A program made the position numbers and the translations under genes. Of a DNA stretch of 64,000 nt, positions 29,647-39,131 are shown one piece after another. Each line of letters starts with the position of its first letter. Within the stretch, counting starts at the first letter, position 1. Source of the DNA: Wolbachia endosymbiont (group B) of Eucosma cana (GTDB taxonomy: Bacteria > Pseudomonadota > Alphaproteobacteria > Rickettsiales > Anaplasmataceae); NCBI RefSeq assembly GCF_947250645.1, contig NZ_OX366334.1:434001-498000 (forward strand), read 5' to 3'. The notes beneath the pieces were generated by a model that was not told the origin of the DNA, made no database searches, and worked only from the letters and a program-made list of their open reading frames with translations.

Positions 29647-32508
29647 ATGAGATCAAATGCCATAAATCCTAACTTCTCTGTATGGGTAAGTGCATCAGCT
29701 GGTACAGGTAAAACAAAGATCTTAATAGACAGAGTATTAAGACTTCTATTAGAGAATAAGAGAAATATTCTCTGCTTAACATTTACCAATGCTGCAGCAA
29801 ATGAAATGGAGGATCGCATTTACAGTACACTTAGTAAGTGGGCAACATGTCCAGAGGGTATATTGGTCGCAGATTTAGAACAATTAGCCCAGTGTGTGAC
29901 CAGAGAAAATAAAGATTATTTAACAAGAGCAAGAAGGCTTTTTTCTGAACTGGAAAATCTTGGTCTTAATATTCAAACTATACACGCCTTTTGTTACAAA
30001 TTAATCTCCAGCTTTCCTACAGAAGCTGGTATCGCTCCAAATTGTACGTTGAGCGAATGTAAAGAATTGCATTCCATCGTATTTGAAAAAACGCTTCATA
30101 ACGAAACTGTGCAGGACGATATCAATATCGTTGCAGCTGAAATTGATGAAAATAAGCTGCGTGATTTGCTCTATACCTTATGTATAAAGAGATCAGCTCT
30201 AGAAAATAATTTAGGGTATATCAAAGATAAACTAAGTGCCCCAGATAAGATTCACGATTTACAGAGTGAAACGATTGAGCAGATAAAAAGATTAGCTAAA
30301 ATATTAAGTGAGGGCAGCAAAAGAGATCAGAGTTACAGTGCGATACTTTATTCCACTGTCATCCCAACTGGAATCCAGAAAGAAAATATATGGATTCCAG
30401 TGTCACGCATTGGAATGACACCAGGCCTATTGGATGACACCGGAATAAAGTCGAATGACACCAAGATAGAGAACTTAGCTAAAGTATTTCTCAAATCAGA
30501 ATCGTACGAAAAAAAGAGCATATCATCCATTATAACAAAGGGTGCTTTGGAAAAATTTGAAGACGTAGAGCAAATGATAGAAAGCATTCAAAATGCATTG
30601 TTTACCCATGTGAAGGACATAAATTCTTATCAAATATTCGCAAGAACCAGTAGTTTACTTAGTATATTTAAAGTATATGTTGATCTATATAATAATGAAA
30701 AATCAAAGAATGCACTGCTTGATTATGATGATATCATCAATTTAGCAACAAATCTCCTTAGCAATCCAGGCGATAAAGATTGGATATTGTTTAATCTAGA
30801 CCAAAAAATAGACCACATTCTTGTTGACGAGGCACAAGACAATAGTATTAGTCAATGGAAAATTATAACAAATCTCTGCGATGAATTTTTTACCGGCGGT
30901 GATGAAAAGAGAACTTTATTTGTTGTTGGTGATGTAAAACAATCAATTTACAGATTTCAAGGAGCAAATCCCCATCTATTTAATTACATGCAGCAGTATT
31001 TTCACACAAAAACTGGTGGTAGAGATTGGATATTATGTCAACTTGAAAAGTCATTTCGCTCAACTCCAGAAATTTTGATGCTTGTAGACAAAATATTCAA
31101 CAATTTTCGTGAAGAAATATCTTTTGATGATAACGAGATAAAACATATTCCACATAGAGAAAACGATCAAGGATACATTGAAATTTGGCCATTACTGCCA
31201 GGATATGAAGAGGAAGAGCAGCAAGCCTTACAAATTCATTTAACACAGAGGAAAGATTATGTAGTAAAGGATCGATTACTTGCTCAGGCAATAGCCCAAA
31301 GAATTCACAATTGGTTAAACGAAGGGCGGATTTTAGTCGCCAAAGATCGCAATATAGAACCAAGGGACATTATGATTTTGGTACGGCAACGAAATGCGCT
31401 AGTTGACTACATAATAAGTGAACTAAAAAAAGTAAATGTACCAGTTATAGGCCGAGATTATTTTAGAATTATGGATTACATAGCTGTGCAGGACTTAATA
31501 GCTTTGGCTGAATTCCTCCTCCTTCAGGCAAATGATCTGGCTCTTGCAAATGTTTTAAAATCACCGCTATTCAACTTTACTGAGGATGATTTATTCAAGA
31601 TTGCATATGATCGTAAAGAACAGTCGTTGTGGGAAAAACTTCATGATTATCATGAGATTACCTCGAATGAATTAAACTATCTGATTAATTTATCTAAGAC
31701 AGAATCCCCTCTTACACTATTCACGCATATATTGCGCACAGGCAAAAAGAAATTTGCTGCAAGGCTAGGTCTTGAGTGCTTCGAGATTCTAGACGAATTT
31801 ATGAACCTCGTATTGCAATTTGAGCACCCATCTCTTCAAGCATTTGTTCAGTGGATCAAAGAAAATAATCCTGAGATTAAAAATGATATGCAATCAGAAC
31901 GCAATGCTGTACGAATAATGACAATTCATAAATCAAAAGGTCTACAAACTCCAATAGTGTTTTTAGTTGACACAAATACAGTGCCAAGAAACAGCGAAAG
32001 TATTTTGTTTGATACAACGGAAGCACCATTTTGGTGTGGCAAAAATAATAATGCTTATTGTGATCAAGTAAAAAGAGAGAAAAAACTAGAGGATTATAAC
32101 GAATATTTGCGTTTGCTGTACGTGGCACTTACGCGTGCTGAAGATGAATTATACATTTTAGGCAAAGAGCCAGTGCAAAAGGGCTCTTGGTATGATCTAG
32201 TTATTCAATATGGAGCATTATATGAGAGGAAAAAACTATACTTACAGCCGATATTTAAAGAAAAAATTGAAGTGCTATGCATGAATGCAAACTACCCTTC
32301 TATTTATAAAAAACGTGATTATTTTGATGTTCCAGTGATTTCACCTCCATCAAACCTATCAATGTCATTGCAGCACGTGACGCTGGAACCTGGAGAAAAA
32401 AAGGCCTGGATCCCAGATTCATCCGTCAATGTTAAACAAAATACCATAGAATTCAAGAGGACAATTCCTAGAGAATTACTAGACCCAAAAAAAGGTAAGT
32501 CATGCTAA
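29647..32508 (+). pseudogene. addA: AddA helicase, N-terminal part (gene split; nuclease domain missing)
   Basis: 953 codons of an alphaproteobacterial AddA, the UvrD-like helicase/nuclease subunit of AddAB double-strand-break repair. Walker A is SASAGTGKT (15-23), motif II HILVDEAQD near 393, motif III VVGDVKQSIYRFQGA, and motif VI LYVALTRAEDELYIL near 830. The frame ends ELLDPKKGKSC and stops at 32508, before the C-terminal PD-(D/E)XK nuclease domain. That domain reappears at 38140-38670. The helicase part may still be translated. It also carries an in-frame palindromic-repeat insert (30358-30475) and a similar one near 32365-32425. Confidence 0.85.
30358..30475 (+). repeat. Palindromic repeat element inserted in frame within addA
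   Basis: The segment contains CTGGAATCCAG, GGATTCCAGTGTCACGC and two GGATGACACC-type units, the vocabulary of Wolbachia intergenic repeats (compare the hairpin at 62354-62377). It adds about 35 residues (PTGIQKENIWIPVSRIGMT...) between helicase regions without breaking the frame, like the Rickettsia palindromic elements found within genes. Confidence 0.65.
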
Positions 32509-32543
32509 TATTATTTGAAAAGGATAAGTTAAATTTTTTTAAT

Positions 32544-32786
32544 CTATAAAATGGCAAAATATAATTGATTAAAGCTGTCTAAGTCTTTAGTCTTATGACC
32601 ATGTCCTTTTTGGTACCCAGATGCAGGTTTAACACTTCCGGTCTCTTCTTTCCTTTTCCTCCACCAATACAACGTTTTTTCGTCAATGTTAAACGTTTCA
32701 CAAACTTTTTTTATTATTGTCATTTCTCCCGCATCAAACACTTTTAATACTTTTTCTCTCAGGTCTTCACTGTATGGTTTTTGCAT
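32544..32786 (-). pseudogene. IS630-like transposase, N-terminal fragment
   Basis: About 65 residues (PYSEDLREKVLKVFDAGE, VCETFNIDEKTLYWWRKRK, GSVKPASGYQKGHGHK) match the helix-turn-helix start of an IS630-family transposase. The rest of the enzyme is absent. It lies 36 bases after the truncated addA. Beyond it, ATGCAACAAAGCC at 32872-32884 is the same terminus as that of the IS5-like remnant at 22801-22813. Confidence 0.65.
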
Positions 32787-32903
32787 TTTCCCTCTCTAAT
32801 TTATTTTAATGTACTTTTACTATCATTAAAACTTAATTCAGGAAAGCTTTGTTTGGTTAGTTATAGTAGCCATGCAACAAAGCCTCCCTGTAATCTACTT
32901 TCT

Positions 32904-34100
32904 TTACTCCATTATATTAGGGGAAGAAGGCAAGTATCTTTCAAGATTTGGATACAAGAACGATCTTTTCGCTATTTCCTCCAATGTTGGTGCTGAAGGT
33001 GTTATTTGATCTTCACATTCATCATTATTATAAGAAAGATCTATTAAGTCTTTCACCGTCTGCTCTTTTTCTTCTTGTTTTAGTTCTTCTATATTTTCAG
33101 TATTAGTTGTTTTATCTACATATTTTGATCCTTTTATAAAGTCTTCCATCTCCTTCACAAAACTTTGTTCATAATGCCTATTTACTAAGTGAATTACACC
33201 TACTACTACAAGTAGCGTAATAACAATTGGCAGTAGAATTGGTAACATTAGTAATATAGGGAGACAAAAGTTAAAAAGCATAAAGCTGATAACAGCAGTA
33301 TATTCTACAAGCACAGGAGTGAGAAATGATACTATAATAAACATTACAAAAAGAATCGAGAATAAAAAAAAGCCTAATAAGCACACCCGCGAGCACTTCT
33401 TTAGATGATGCAATATTATAATCTTTTTCGCTTTACTGTTAAGATTCTGATATGTTTTTTCAACATCATCCTTATTACCCTTTATATAAGCTTTTAGTTC
33501 TTTTTCCATCATTTTTGTAAGCTCATCTCTTAGCATAAAATAATATTTCTCCTCCTCAGAAAAAGTGCTACCTGTCGCTTTTTCATTACTGAATAGTTCT
33601 TTTATCTTCCCTTTACGTAATTCAATTTCCTCAATTCTAGATGCAATTTTTGCTATTGTGTTACTATTTGTAGCGAGTACTTTAGCATGTTTAGCATTCA
33701 TTTCTTTATCAAGTAATTTAGCTAATTCGTTTTCTAATTGCTTTTGCTTGTCTCGTAGCTTTTTTAGATCATTATTCATTTCACTTTGTAATTTGCGATT
33801 TATTCTATTCAAATCATCTTTTGCTTCTTGAAGTAAATTTTTGTGAGTGAAGTATCTCAATAAAATTGGTAACATTAAAGGATCTTTTTGATAAGTAAAA
33901 TTGAAAACACTCCAACTAACATCATTAGGTAGTATTTTTTTTGGCAGAAATACTGTACCTTTTTGAACCAGCTCTAGAACTGACAGATCTAACAGATAGT
34001 CTTTATTTTCTGTACAGAAATTGGATGGTTTACAAAATTTCTTGTTACTAGATATTTTAGCTAATGATTTAGCACCAGATTCTATAATATTACTGAACAT
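32904..34100 (-). CDS. Coiled-coil protein with two or more membrane segments
   Basis: 398 residues from the ATG at 34098-34100, preceded by AGGGGGTT five bases upstream. Residues about 90-180 are a coiled coil (NNDLKKLRDKQKQLENELAK). Residues about 237-305 hold two long hydrophobic stretches (VCLLGFFLFSILFVMFIIVS; LPILLMLPILLPIVITLL). A Glu/Lys-rich tail follows, ending in PSAPTLEEIAKR and YLPSSPNIME. No enzymatic motif. It lies inside the segment that splits addA and is the only intact non-transposon gene there. Possible membrane-bound effector or phage-associated protein; function unknown. Confidence 0.75.
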   Translation of the reverse strand: MFSNIIESGAKSLAKISSNKKFCKPSNFCTENKDYLLDLSVLELVQKGTVFLPKKILPNDVSWSVFNFTYQKDPLMLPILLRYFTHKNLLQEAKDDLNRINRKLQSEMNNDLKKLRDKQKQLENELAKLLDKEMNAKHAKVLATNSNTIAKIASRIEEIELRKGKIKELFSNEKATGSTFSEEEKYYFMLRDELTKMMEKELKAYIKGNKDDVEKTYQNLNSKAKKIIILHHLKKCSRVCLLGFFLFSILFVMFIIVSFLTPVLVEYTAVISFMLFNFCLPILLMLPILLPIVITLLVVVGVIHLVNRHYEQSFVKEMEDFIKGSKYVDKTTNTENIEELKQEEKEQTVKDLIDLSYNNDECEDQITPSAPTLEEIAKRSFLYPNLERYLPSSPNIME

Positions 34101-34104
34101 TAAA

Positions 34105-34112
34105 ACCCCCTA
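34105..34112 (-). promoter_or_regulatory. AGGGGG ribosome binding site
   Basis: On the minus strand TTAGGGGGTTTTAATG precedes the start at 34100. It shares AGGGGGTT with the sites at 6413 and 52526. Confidence 0.5.
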
Positions 34113-34205
34113 ATTAATTGCTTTATGCATCTAGTTTAATACTATTTTAATGATATGTCAAATTTATGTAATTACTAACTATATTACTTAATTAATAAAT
34201 CAGAT

Positions 34206-34671
34206 CTTATTCTGTTTGAGGGATAAAATTTCTATCTTCTTTCCAGCTCTTAAAAAAGAAAGGATAGTTGTTGTTAATATCATAACTTATTATCAGTACC
34301 TTACTTAATGTATTTTTTAGAATATCCTTTCCAAAATATTTATCCAGTACAGATTCAATATTTTTATGTGGGTATTGTGAACAATTAAACCAAGATAATA
34401 TTGATCGCCTGAAGAATGAAGATTTAAAAATATATGAACCTTATTTTTGATAAAGCTCAACTAAATCATTGGCTGAATATTGAGGATTTCCTCACTCATC
34501 TTTTTTACATAATCCTGCTACAACAATTCCACCGGTTGAGGTCCCTACCATAAGATCAAAGATTTCAGCTACCCTCTTTCTTGTTCTTTTTTCTATTTCT
34601 ACTAGAACAATTGCTGAGATTATTCCTCTAATTCCACCTACGTCAATGGATAAAATGTACTTTTTATTTGT
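34206..34671 (-). pseudogene. Patatin-like phospholipase, degenerate
   Basis: Read on the minus strand from about 34671: KKYILSIDVGGIRGIISAIVL (oxyanion-hole region, normally DGGGIRG), IFDLMVGTSTGGIV (GxSxG catalytic Ser), then a frameshift near 34490 and SANDLVELYQK, stop, SYIFKSSFFRRSILSW, ending near 34206. The catalytic Asp region is missing. Patatin genes are common cargo of WO prophages. Its 5' end joins an oppositely oriented ankyrin fragment at about 34672, a rearrangement junction. Confidence 0.7.
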
Positions 34672-34673
34672 GT

Positions 34674-34760
34674 GTCTGCGGAGCGAATGTGAATGCAGCA
34701 GATGTAAGAGGACATACAGCACTGCATCTAGCGATAACGGAGAAACATCTAGAAACAGTT
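34674..34760 (+). pseudogene. Ankyrin repeat gene fragment, 5' side of IS3 copy 2
   Basis: The plus strand encodes CGANVNAADVRGHTALHLAI and ITEKHLETV, a clear ankyrin repeat, up to the IS boundary. It continues in the same frame after the IS at 36057 (VRELIKSGASVNAEE). The 5' part of the gene is lost at the junction with the patatin remnant. Confidence 0.75.
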
Positions 34761-34871
34761 TATAATGCACCCATTTGTCTAGACCATTTTTTTCAAAGTG
34801 ATCCGATTTTTAAAATGAATATGTTGATAAATACGTCGACACACATTTAAAGTATTTATCAATATATTCAT

Positions 34872-35633
34872 TTACTGTTTATGATAATAAAGATCAGCAG
34901 GAACTTTATAATGTAGAGTCTGATGTCGCCTTCTATAGTTATACCAAGCAACAAAATCATTTATTATAAGATTTAAATCTCTGATACTATTTGGTCTATA
35001 ATAATATATAGCTTCTTGCTTTAAAGTTCTCCATAAGCGCTCAACAAATATATTGTCGAAGCAACGTCCTTTATGGTCCATACTGATTTTAATATTAGCA
35101 CGCTCTAATTCCATAATAAAGTTGTAGCTAGTAAACTGCACCCCCTGATCACTATTAAAAATCTCAGGTTTACCTTGTTTTAGAGCTTCTTTGAGAGTAT
35201 AAAGGCAAAATCCAGCATCGAGATATGGTGATAATGAATGAGCAATAATATAGCGACTATACAAGTCCATTATTGCCACAAAATAGATAAACTTACCTTC
35301 TACCATAATATATGTTATATCAGTAGCCCATACCTGATTAACTCTACAAATAATCAAATCTTTGAGTAAATAAGGATATATTTTATGCTTTTTTTCTTTA
35401 ATACTTGTATTACATCTTTTTCTACAATACAGCCCACTAATCTTCATTTTTTTCATAATTCTTAAGATTTTTTTGTGATTGACTACTACTCCACTCGCTA
35501 TGATTTCAGCAGTAATTTTACGATATCCATAACGGCAATCAGAAGCCAAATATACTTCTTGAATCAAATTTGCTACTTCACTTTCGTTATTAATTATAGG
35601 CCTATAATATAGGCTAGATCTGCAAATCCCCAA
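34872..35633 (-). CDS. IS3-family transposase OrfB (copy 2)
   Basis: The 253-residue protein is identical to that of copy 1, with the complete DDE triad. Confidence 0.9.
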   Translation of the reverse strand: MGICRSSLYYRPIINNESEVANLIQEVYLASDCRYGYRKITAEIIASGVVVNHKKILRIMKKMKISGLYCRKRCNTSIKEKKHKIYPYLLKDLIICRVNQVWATDITYIMVEGKFIYFVAIMDLYSRYIIAHSLSPYLDAGFCLYTLKEALKQGKPEIFNSDQGVQFTSYNFIMELERANIKISMDHKGRCFDNIFVERLWRTLKQEAIYYYRPNSIRDLNLIINDFVAWYNYRRRHQTLHYKVPADLYYHKQ

Positions 35634-35701
35634 TAAATCAGCCTGTTTCCTAATTGACAGATCAGAATCTTTTTCTATAAACCTTACTCTATCTTTTTTG
35701 C

Positions 35702-35986
35702 TTATTTCAGTAATTTTTTTTTCAAATAGCTATTTTCCACTGTCAATTCTCCTATTACTTTATGTAAACTTTCTATTTCTTGCGCTAAGATTCTTTGTTT
35801 TCTCGCACTTTCACTTTCTTCAACAAATAGGTCTTTTAACCTTGCCAATACTCTATCACGCCAATCATATAGATTTGTTGATGGTATTTTATATTCACTA
35901 CATATCTCAGCTGTGCTTTTTTGATTTTTTATTGCTTCCAAAGCTATCTTTGCTTTTAACTCTGGTTCATATTTTTTTGTTGCCAT
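35702..35986 (-). CDS. IS3-family transposase OrfA (copy 2)
   Basis: The 94-residue helix-turn-helix/leucine-zipper protein is identical to that of copy 1. Confidence 0.9.
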   Translation of the reverse strand: MATKKYEPELKAKIALEAIKNQKSTAEICSEYKIPSTNLYDWRDRVLARLKDLFVEESESARKQRILAQEIESLHKVIGELTVENSYLKKKLLK

Positions 35987-36056
35987 ACTTTTACCCCTTT
36001 ACCTTCCTACTCGGATCAACCATTTTTTTTTGGTCTAGTTTATGGGGTGCATTATA

Positions 36057-36326
36057 GTTAGAGAATTGATAAAGTCAGGAGCAAGTGTAAATGCTGAAGA
36101 GTATGGCAGTAAATGCACACTGCTGCACCTTGCATGTATGGTAGGTGAAAAAGAAATAGTGGAGGAGCTAGTAAAAGCTGGAGGAGAAATAGAGCAAGAG
36201 GATGAATTTGGAATGACAGCAATGGATTATGCAAAAAATAGTAAAGAAGTAACTGAAGTATTGAAGAAAGAAACAGACAGAATTGAAGAGTTATTTGAAA
36301 AGCGGAGGCAGCGAAGGAAGAGTTGA
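36057..36326 (+). pseudogene. Ankyrin repeat gene fragment, 3' side of IS3 copy 2
   Basis: VRELIKSGASVNAEE, CTLLHLACMVGEKEIVEELVKAG and an incomplete last repeat (EFGMTAMDYAKNSKEVTEVL), then a basic end RRQRRKS and stop at 36326. It is the C-terminus of the gene whose preceding repeat is at 34674-34760. Both the IS and the upstream rearrangement make it non-functional. Confidence 0.75.
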
Positions 36327-36426
36327 TAAAAGTGGCTATAAAAGAAGATAAAACAGTCTTTAATACCAATTTTGAAGGGCTGTAGAAAGCTAACAATTGG
36401 TCTTTTTCGCAAAGGTAAATGGATTG

Positions 36427-36720
36427 ATGGAAAAAAAGGGAGTGGCAAGGCTTCCTGCACTACTAAAGCATTTACAGGAGAAAAATATGCGAGAAAGAAC
36501 GTTTACTATTCATCGTCATTATGAACCAAGTAAGTTATCAGACAAGTGTTTATCAGATGCTTACGGAGTACTACTAAAACGATTAATGGAAAGAAAGAAA
36601 AAGGAATTTTTAAATAAAAAAGAGGTGGAAAAGAATGACAACAGTGGCCTTATATGCAAGAGTTTCATCGAGGAAACAAGAACAGAACAATACAATAGAG
36701 AGTCAAGTTGTAGAGCTTGA
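36427..36720 (+). CDS. Small prophage-type protein upstream of the recombinase
   Basis: 97 codons from ATG 36427 (MEKKGVARLPALLKHLQEKN...), basic and helical, with RHYEPSKLSDKCLSDAYGVL. It precedes and overlaps the recombinase start (36635) by 86 bases in another frame. A small gene at this place would suit a recombinase accessory factor, but that is inference. Its last 28 codons overlap the recombinase, so the 3' end may be displaced by a frameshift. Confidence 0.5.
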   Translation: MEKKGVARLPALLKHLQEKNMRERTFTIHRHYEPSKLSDKCLSDAYGVLLKRLMERKKKEFLNKKEVEKNDNSGLICKSFIEETRTEQYNRESSCRA

Positions 36721-38139
36721 GCGTAGAATTGCTACAGATGAACATAAATTATTGAATGAGAATAAATTTAAGGACAATGGCTTTAGTGGGTGGAATTTAA
36801 AACGAGAAGGTTTACGAGATAAAGTAGGAGAAGGTGAAATTAATAAAATTTACATTCATTCACCTATCAAGAAAATCTTCGCACCAGATGATATTACTTG
36901 AAGAGTTTGAGAAAGAAGGAGCAGAAGTAATATTCCTAAATTATAAGACTGAAAATAATCCAGAGTCAAAATTATTGCTAGGAGTACAAGGATTAATCTC
37001 AGAATACGAATGTGCAAAGATAATGGAAAGAAGTCGAAGGGGAAAACTCCATGCAGCAAGGAAAGGGTGTATAAGTGTAATGGGCTTATGGATACCGCTA
37101 TATAAAGCATGTAGTCAGAGAAGAAGCAAAGTTTGAAGTTGAAGAAGAGGAAGCAAAAGTAGTGCGTAAACTGTTTGAGTGGATAGGTCAGAGCTTAAAA
37201 GAAACTACAAGAAGGCATATTACTGCTCCAAAGGGCAGAAGAAATTGGCATTCAGGTACAGTGTGTAGAATGTTGAGGAATCCAGCATACAAAGGACAAG
37301 CAGCATTTGGTAAAACGAATCAATAAAAAAAGAAGTGAGAGCAATATGGAAAGTGAGGAAAAAAAGTTATTCCATTTATCAAACTGAGAAAAAGAATTGG
37401 ATTCATATAGAAATACCAAATATAGTTGAAATTTGATATAGTACAAGAGCAACTATCTGAAAATAGAAAAAGAGCAAGAATGCAACGAAGTGGGAGAAGG
37501 TACCTATTACAAGGGCTAATGGTGTGTCAGTGTTGTAAATACATTTATTATGGAATGAGTAATGTTAAAGGAGGAAGAAGTTACTATCGATGCCCTGGAA
37601 CGGATGCAAATCGTTTTGGTGGGAATAGAGTGTGTAACAGCAAATCAATACAAGTTGATATACTAGAAGAAGCAGTATGGGAAGAAGTAAAGATGGTACT
37701 CAAAGAACCAGAAGCAATGACTAAGGAATATCAGCTCAGACTCGTGAAACATGAAAGTACAGAGGCAAAGGATGAACTTGAAAAGCGTGCAAATAAAATA
37801 GAACAAGGTATAGAAAGATTAGCTTATGTATATGCAAGAGGTCATATAACGAAGGAAAAATATGACTTAGAAGTTGAGAGCATGGCAAAGGAGTTAAAAG
37901 GAATTAGAGATCAAAGGGAAGAAATGGTCGATGAAAAGAGGCTACAGAGGGAATTAGATTTTATCACAAGTAGTGTAGAAAGTTTTTCCTCTGAGGTTGA
38001 GTTGGAACTTAATCAGGCGGATTGGGAAACTAAACTTGATATAATAAGAAAATTAGTTCAACGCATTGAAGTTGATGATGATAACGTGCATGTAGTGTTT
38101 CGGCTGAAAGAACTCGCTCTCGAAAGGCAAAAAAAAAGT
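36635..38139 (+). pseudogene. Large serine recombinase (prophage integrase type), degenerate
   Basis: It starts at ATG 36635 with GAGGTGG upstream: TVALYARVSSRKQEQNNTIESQ contains the catalytic Ser region of serine recombinases. The frame shifts near 36870 (to LLGVQGLISEYECAKIMERS), again near 37100, stops at 37324 (TAA after FGKTNQ) and shifts near 37430. Further on it shows the zinc-ribbon-like LMVCQCCKYIYYGMS...YYRCPG and a long coiled coil ending VHVVFRLKELALERQKK. These parts in order equal a complete large serine recombinase, the integrase class of WO phages. With at least three lesions it should be inactive. Its last codons run in frame into the AddA nuclease domain. Confidence 0.85.
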
Positions 38140-38670
38140 GTTCAACATTGTATCGGGAGTCCAGTGTCAAGTACTGGAATGACAGATGAGAGTGCTAGAA
38201 TGACAAAAAGGAGCATTGGGACAACAGACAGCTATGCAAGAGGCTTAATAATTCACAGTATATTGCAATATATGCCCAAAATAGAGAAAGACAGGAGAAA
38301 AAATTGGGTTAGGAAATATCTTGATAGCATAAACACTAGTGAAGATAAGGATGAAATTTACAGCAAAATATTAACCTTTAATGAAAAATATGATTACCTG
38401 TTCGACTTGGAGGGCAAATCAGAAATTCCACTTAGTGGAACAATTGACGGAAAACCAGTATTAGTGCGGCTAGACAGACTGTGCATAACAGAAGACAAAG
38501 CAATCATAATTGACTATAAATCACACCATAACGTTTCTATTTCCTCATCAAATGAAATAAAAAAGCAAATGTTGATCTATAAAACCTTAGTGCAAGAAGT
38601 CTACCCAGATAAGCAAGTAGAGTGCGTGGTTATTTGGATGGAAGATTTAACCTTACAATCTTTGATCTAA
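38140..38670 (+). pseudogene. addA: AddA C-terminal nuclease domain, fused to recombinase end
   Basis: After a short repeat-derived stretch (IGSPVSSTGMTDESARMTK) the frame reads ARGLIIHSILQYMPKIEKD, then SGTIDGKPVLVRLDRLCITED and AIIIDYKSHHNVSISSSNEI, the PD-(D/E)XK motif of AddA/RecB nucleases (Asp, then D-Y-K). The continuous frame from 37426 to 38670 thus codes a 414-residue chimera of recombinase C-terminus plus AddA nuclease. The helicase part of AddA ends at 32508, so this is the displaced 3' end of the same gene. No separate start with a ribosome binding site is seen. Confidence 0.8.
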
Positions 38671-38698
38671 ACTCAAATGTTCGTATAGTAGCTACTTG

Positions 38699-38727
38699 CA
38701 TTTGTTATAAACTCACTTTTACTCTAT
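38699..38727. repeat. 29-bp dispersed repeat, copy 1
   Basis: The 29 bases starting CATTTGTTATAAACTCAC and ending TACTCTAT recur exactly at 62462-62490. Here it lies between the addA end and the ccmH stop. Confidence 0.75.
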
Positions 38728-38729
38728 AG

Positions 38730-39131
38730 TTATCTTTTTACTACCTTATCTATTTTCTGAACTGATTTTCGTATTAGAAAACATCCAATAAGAAAAATTA
38801 TAAGAGGAATAAACCATAAAATGTAGGTACTAGATTTTACAGGTGGTACAATGATAATTGAATCTCCATAAGAATTTTTTAACTCTGAAATTATTTGCTC
38901 GTTAGTATATCCATCACTGATCTTCTTGCGAATTTCCTTGCGCATACCATATGCAACTTGAGACTCAGATTCGGATAATAATTCACCAGAGCATACAGGA
39001 CACTTTATTACTGTAAATAAGTTACTTGCTCGCTCTTCCATGCTTTCATCTCTTAGTTTATCATCCAAAGTAAAAGCATTTATGCTTAAATGAAATATCA
39101 ATGTAAAAAGTAAGCTAATTACTATTCTCAT
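38730..39131 (-). CDS. ccmH: Cytochrome c-type biogenesis protein CcmH
   Basis: 133 residues from the ATG at 39129-39131, giving a signal peptide RIVISLLFTLIFHLSINAFT; a longer frame to 39176 would bury it. The thiol motif is VIKCPVCSGELL (CxxC), followed by RKEIRKKISDGYTNEQIISEL and a C-terminal membrane anchor (ILWFIPLIIFLIGCFLI). CcmH keeps apocytochrome c haem-binding cysteines reduced in the periplasm. It overlaps the upstream DUF2125-like gene by 17 bases. ccmB of the same system is at 57634-58281. Confidence 0.88.
   Translation of the reverse strand: MRIVISLLFTLIFHLSINAFTLDDKLRDESMEERASNLFTVIKCPVCSGELLSESESQVAYGMRKEIRKKISDGYTNEQIISELKNSYGDSIIIVPPVKSSTYILWFIPLIIFLIGCFLIRKSVQKIDKVVKR

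Larger units (their letters stand above)
34761..36056 (-). mobile_element. IS3-family insertion sequence, copy 2 (1296 bp)
   Basis: Same ends and length as copy 1. Flanking GTT on both sides (34758-34760 and 36057-36059) is a 3-bp target duplication, as expected for IS3 elements. Removing the IS and one GTT restores the ankyrin reading frame LETVRELIKSG. This fixes the IS ends as TATAATGC...GCATTATA. Confidence 0.92.

Noticed and set aside
38699..38727. 29-bp repeat as a prophage attachment site
   Set aside because: It lies outside the intact end of the addA nuclease domain and its partner is 24 kb away with no phage genes nearby.
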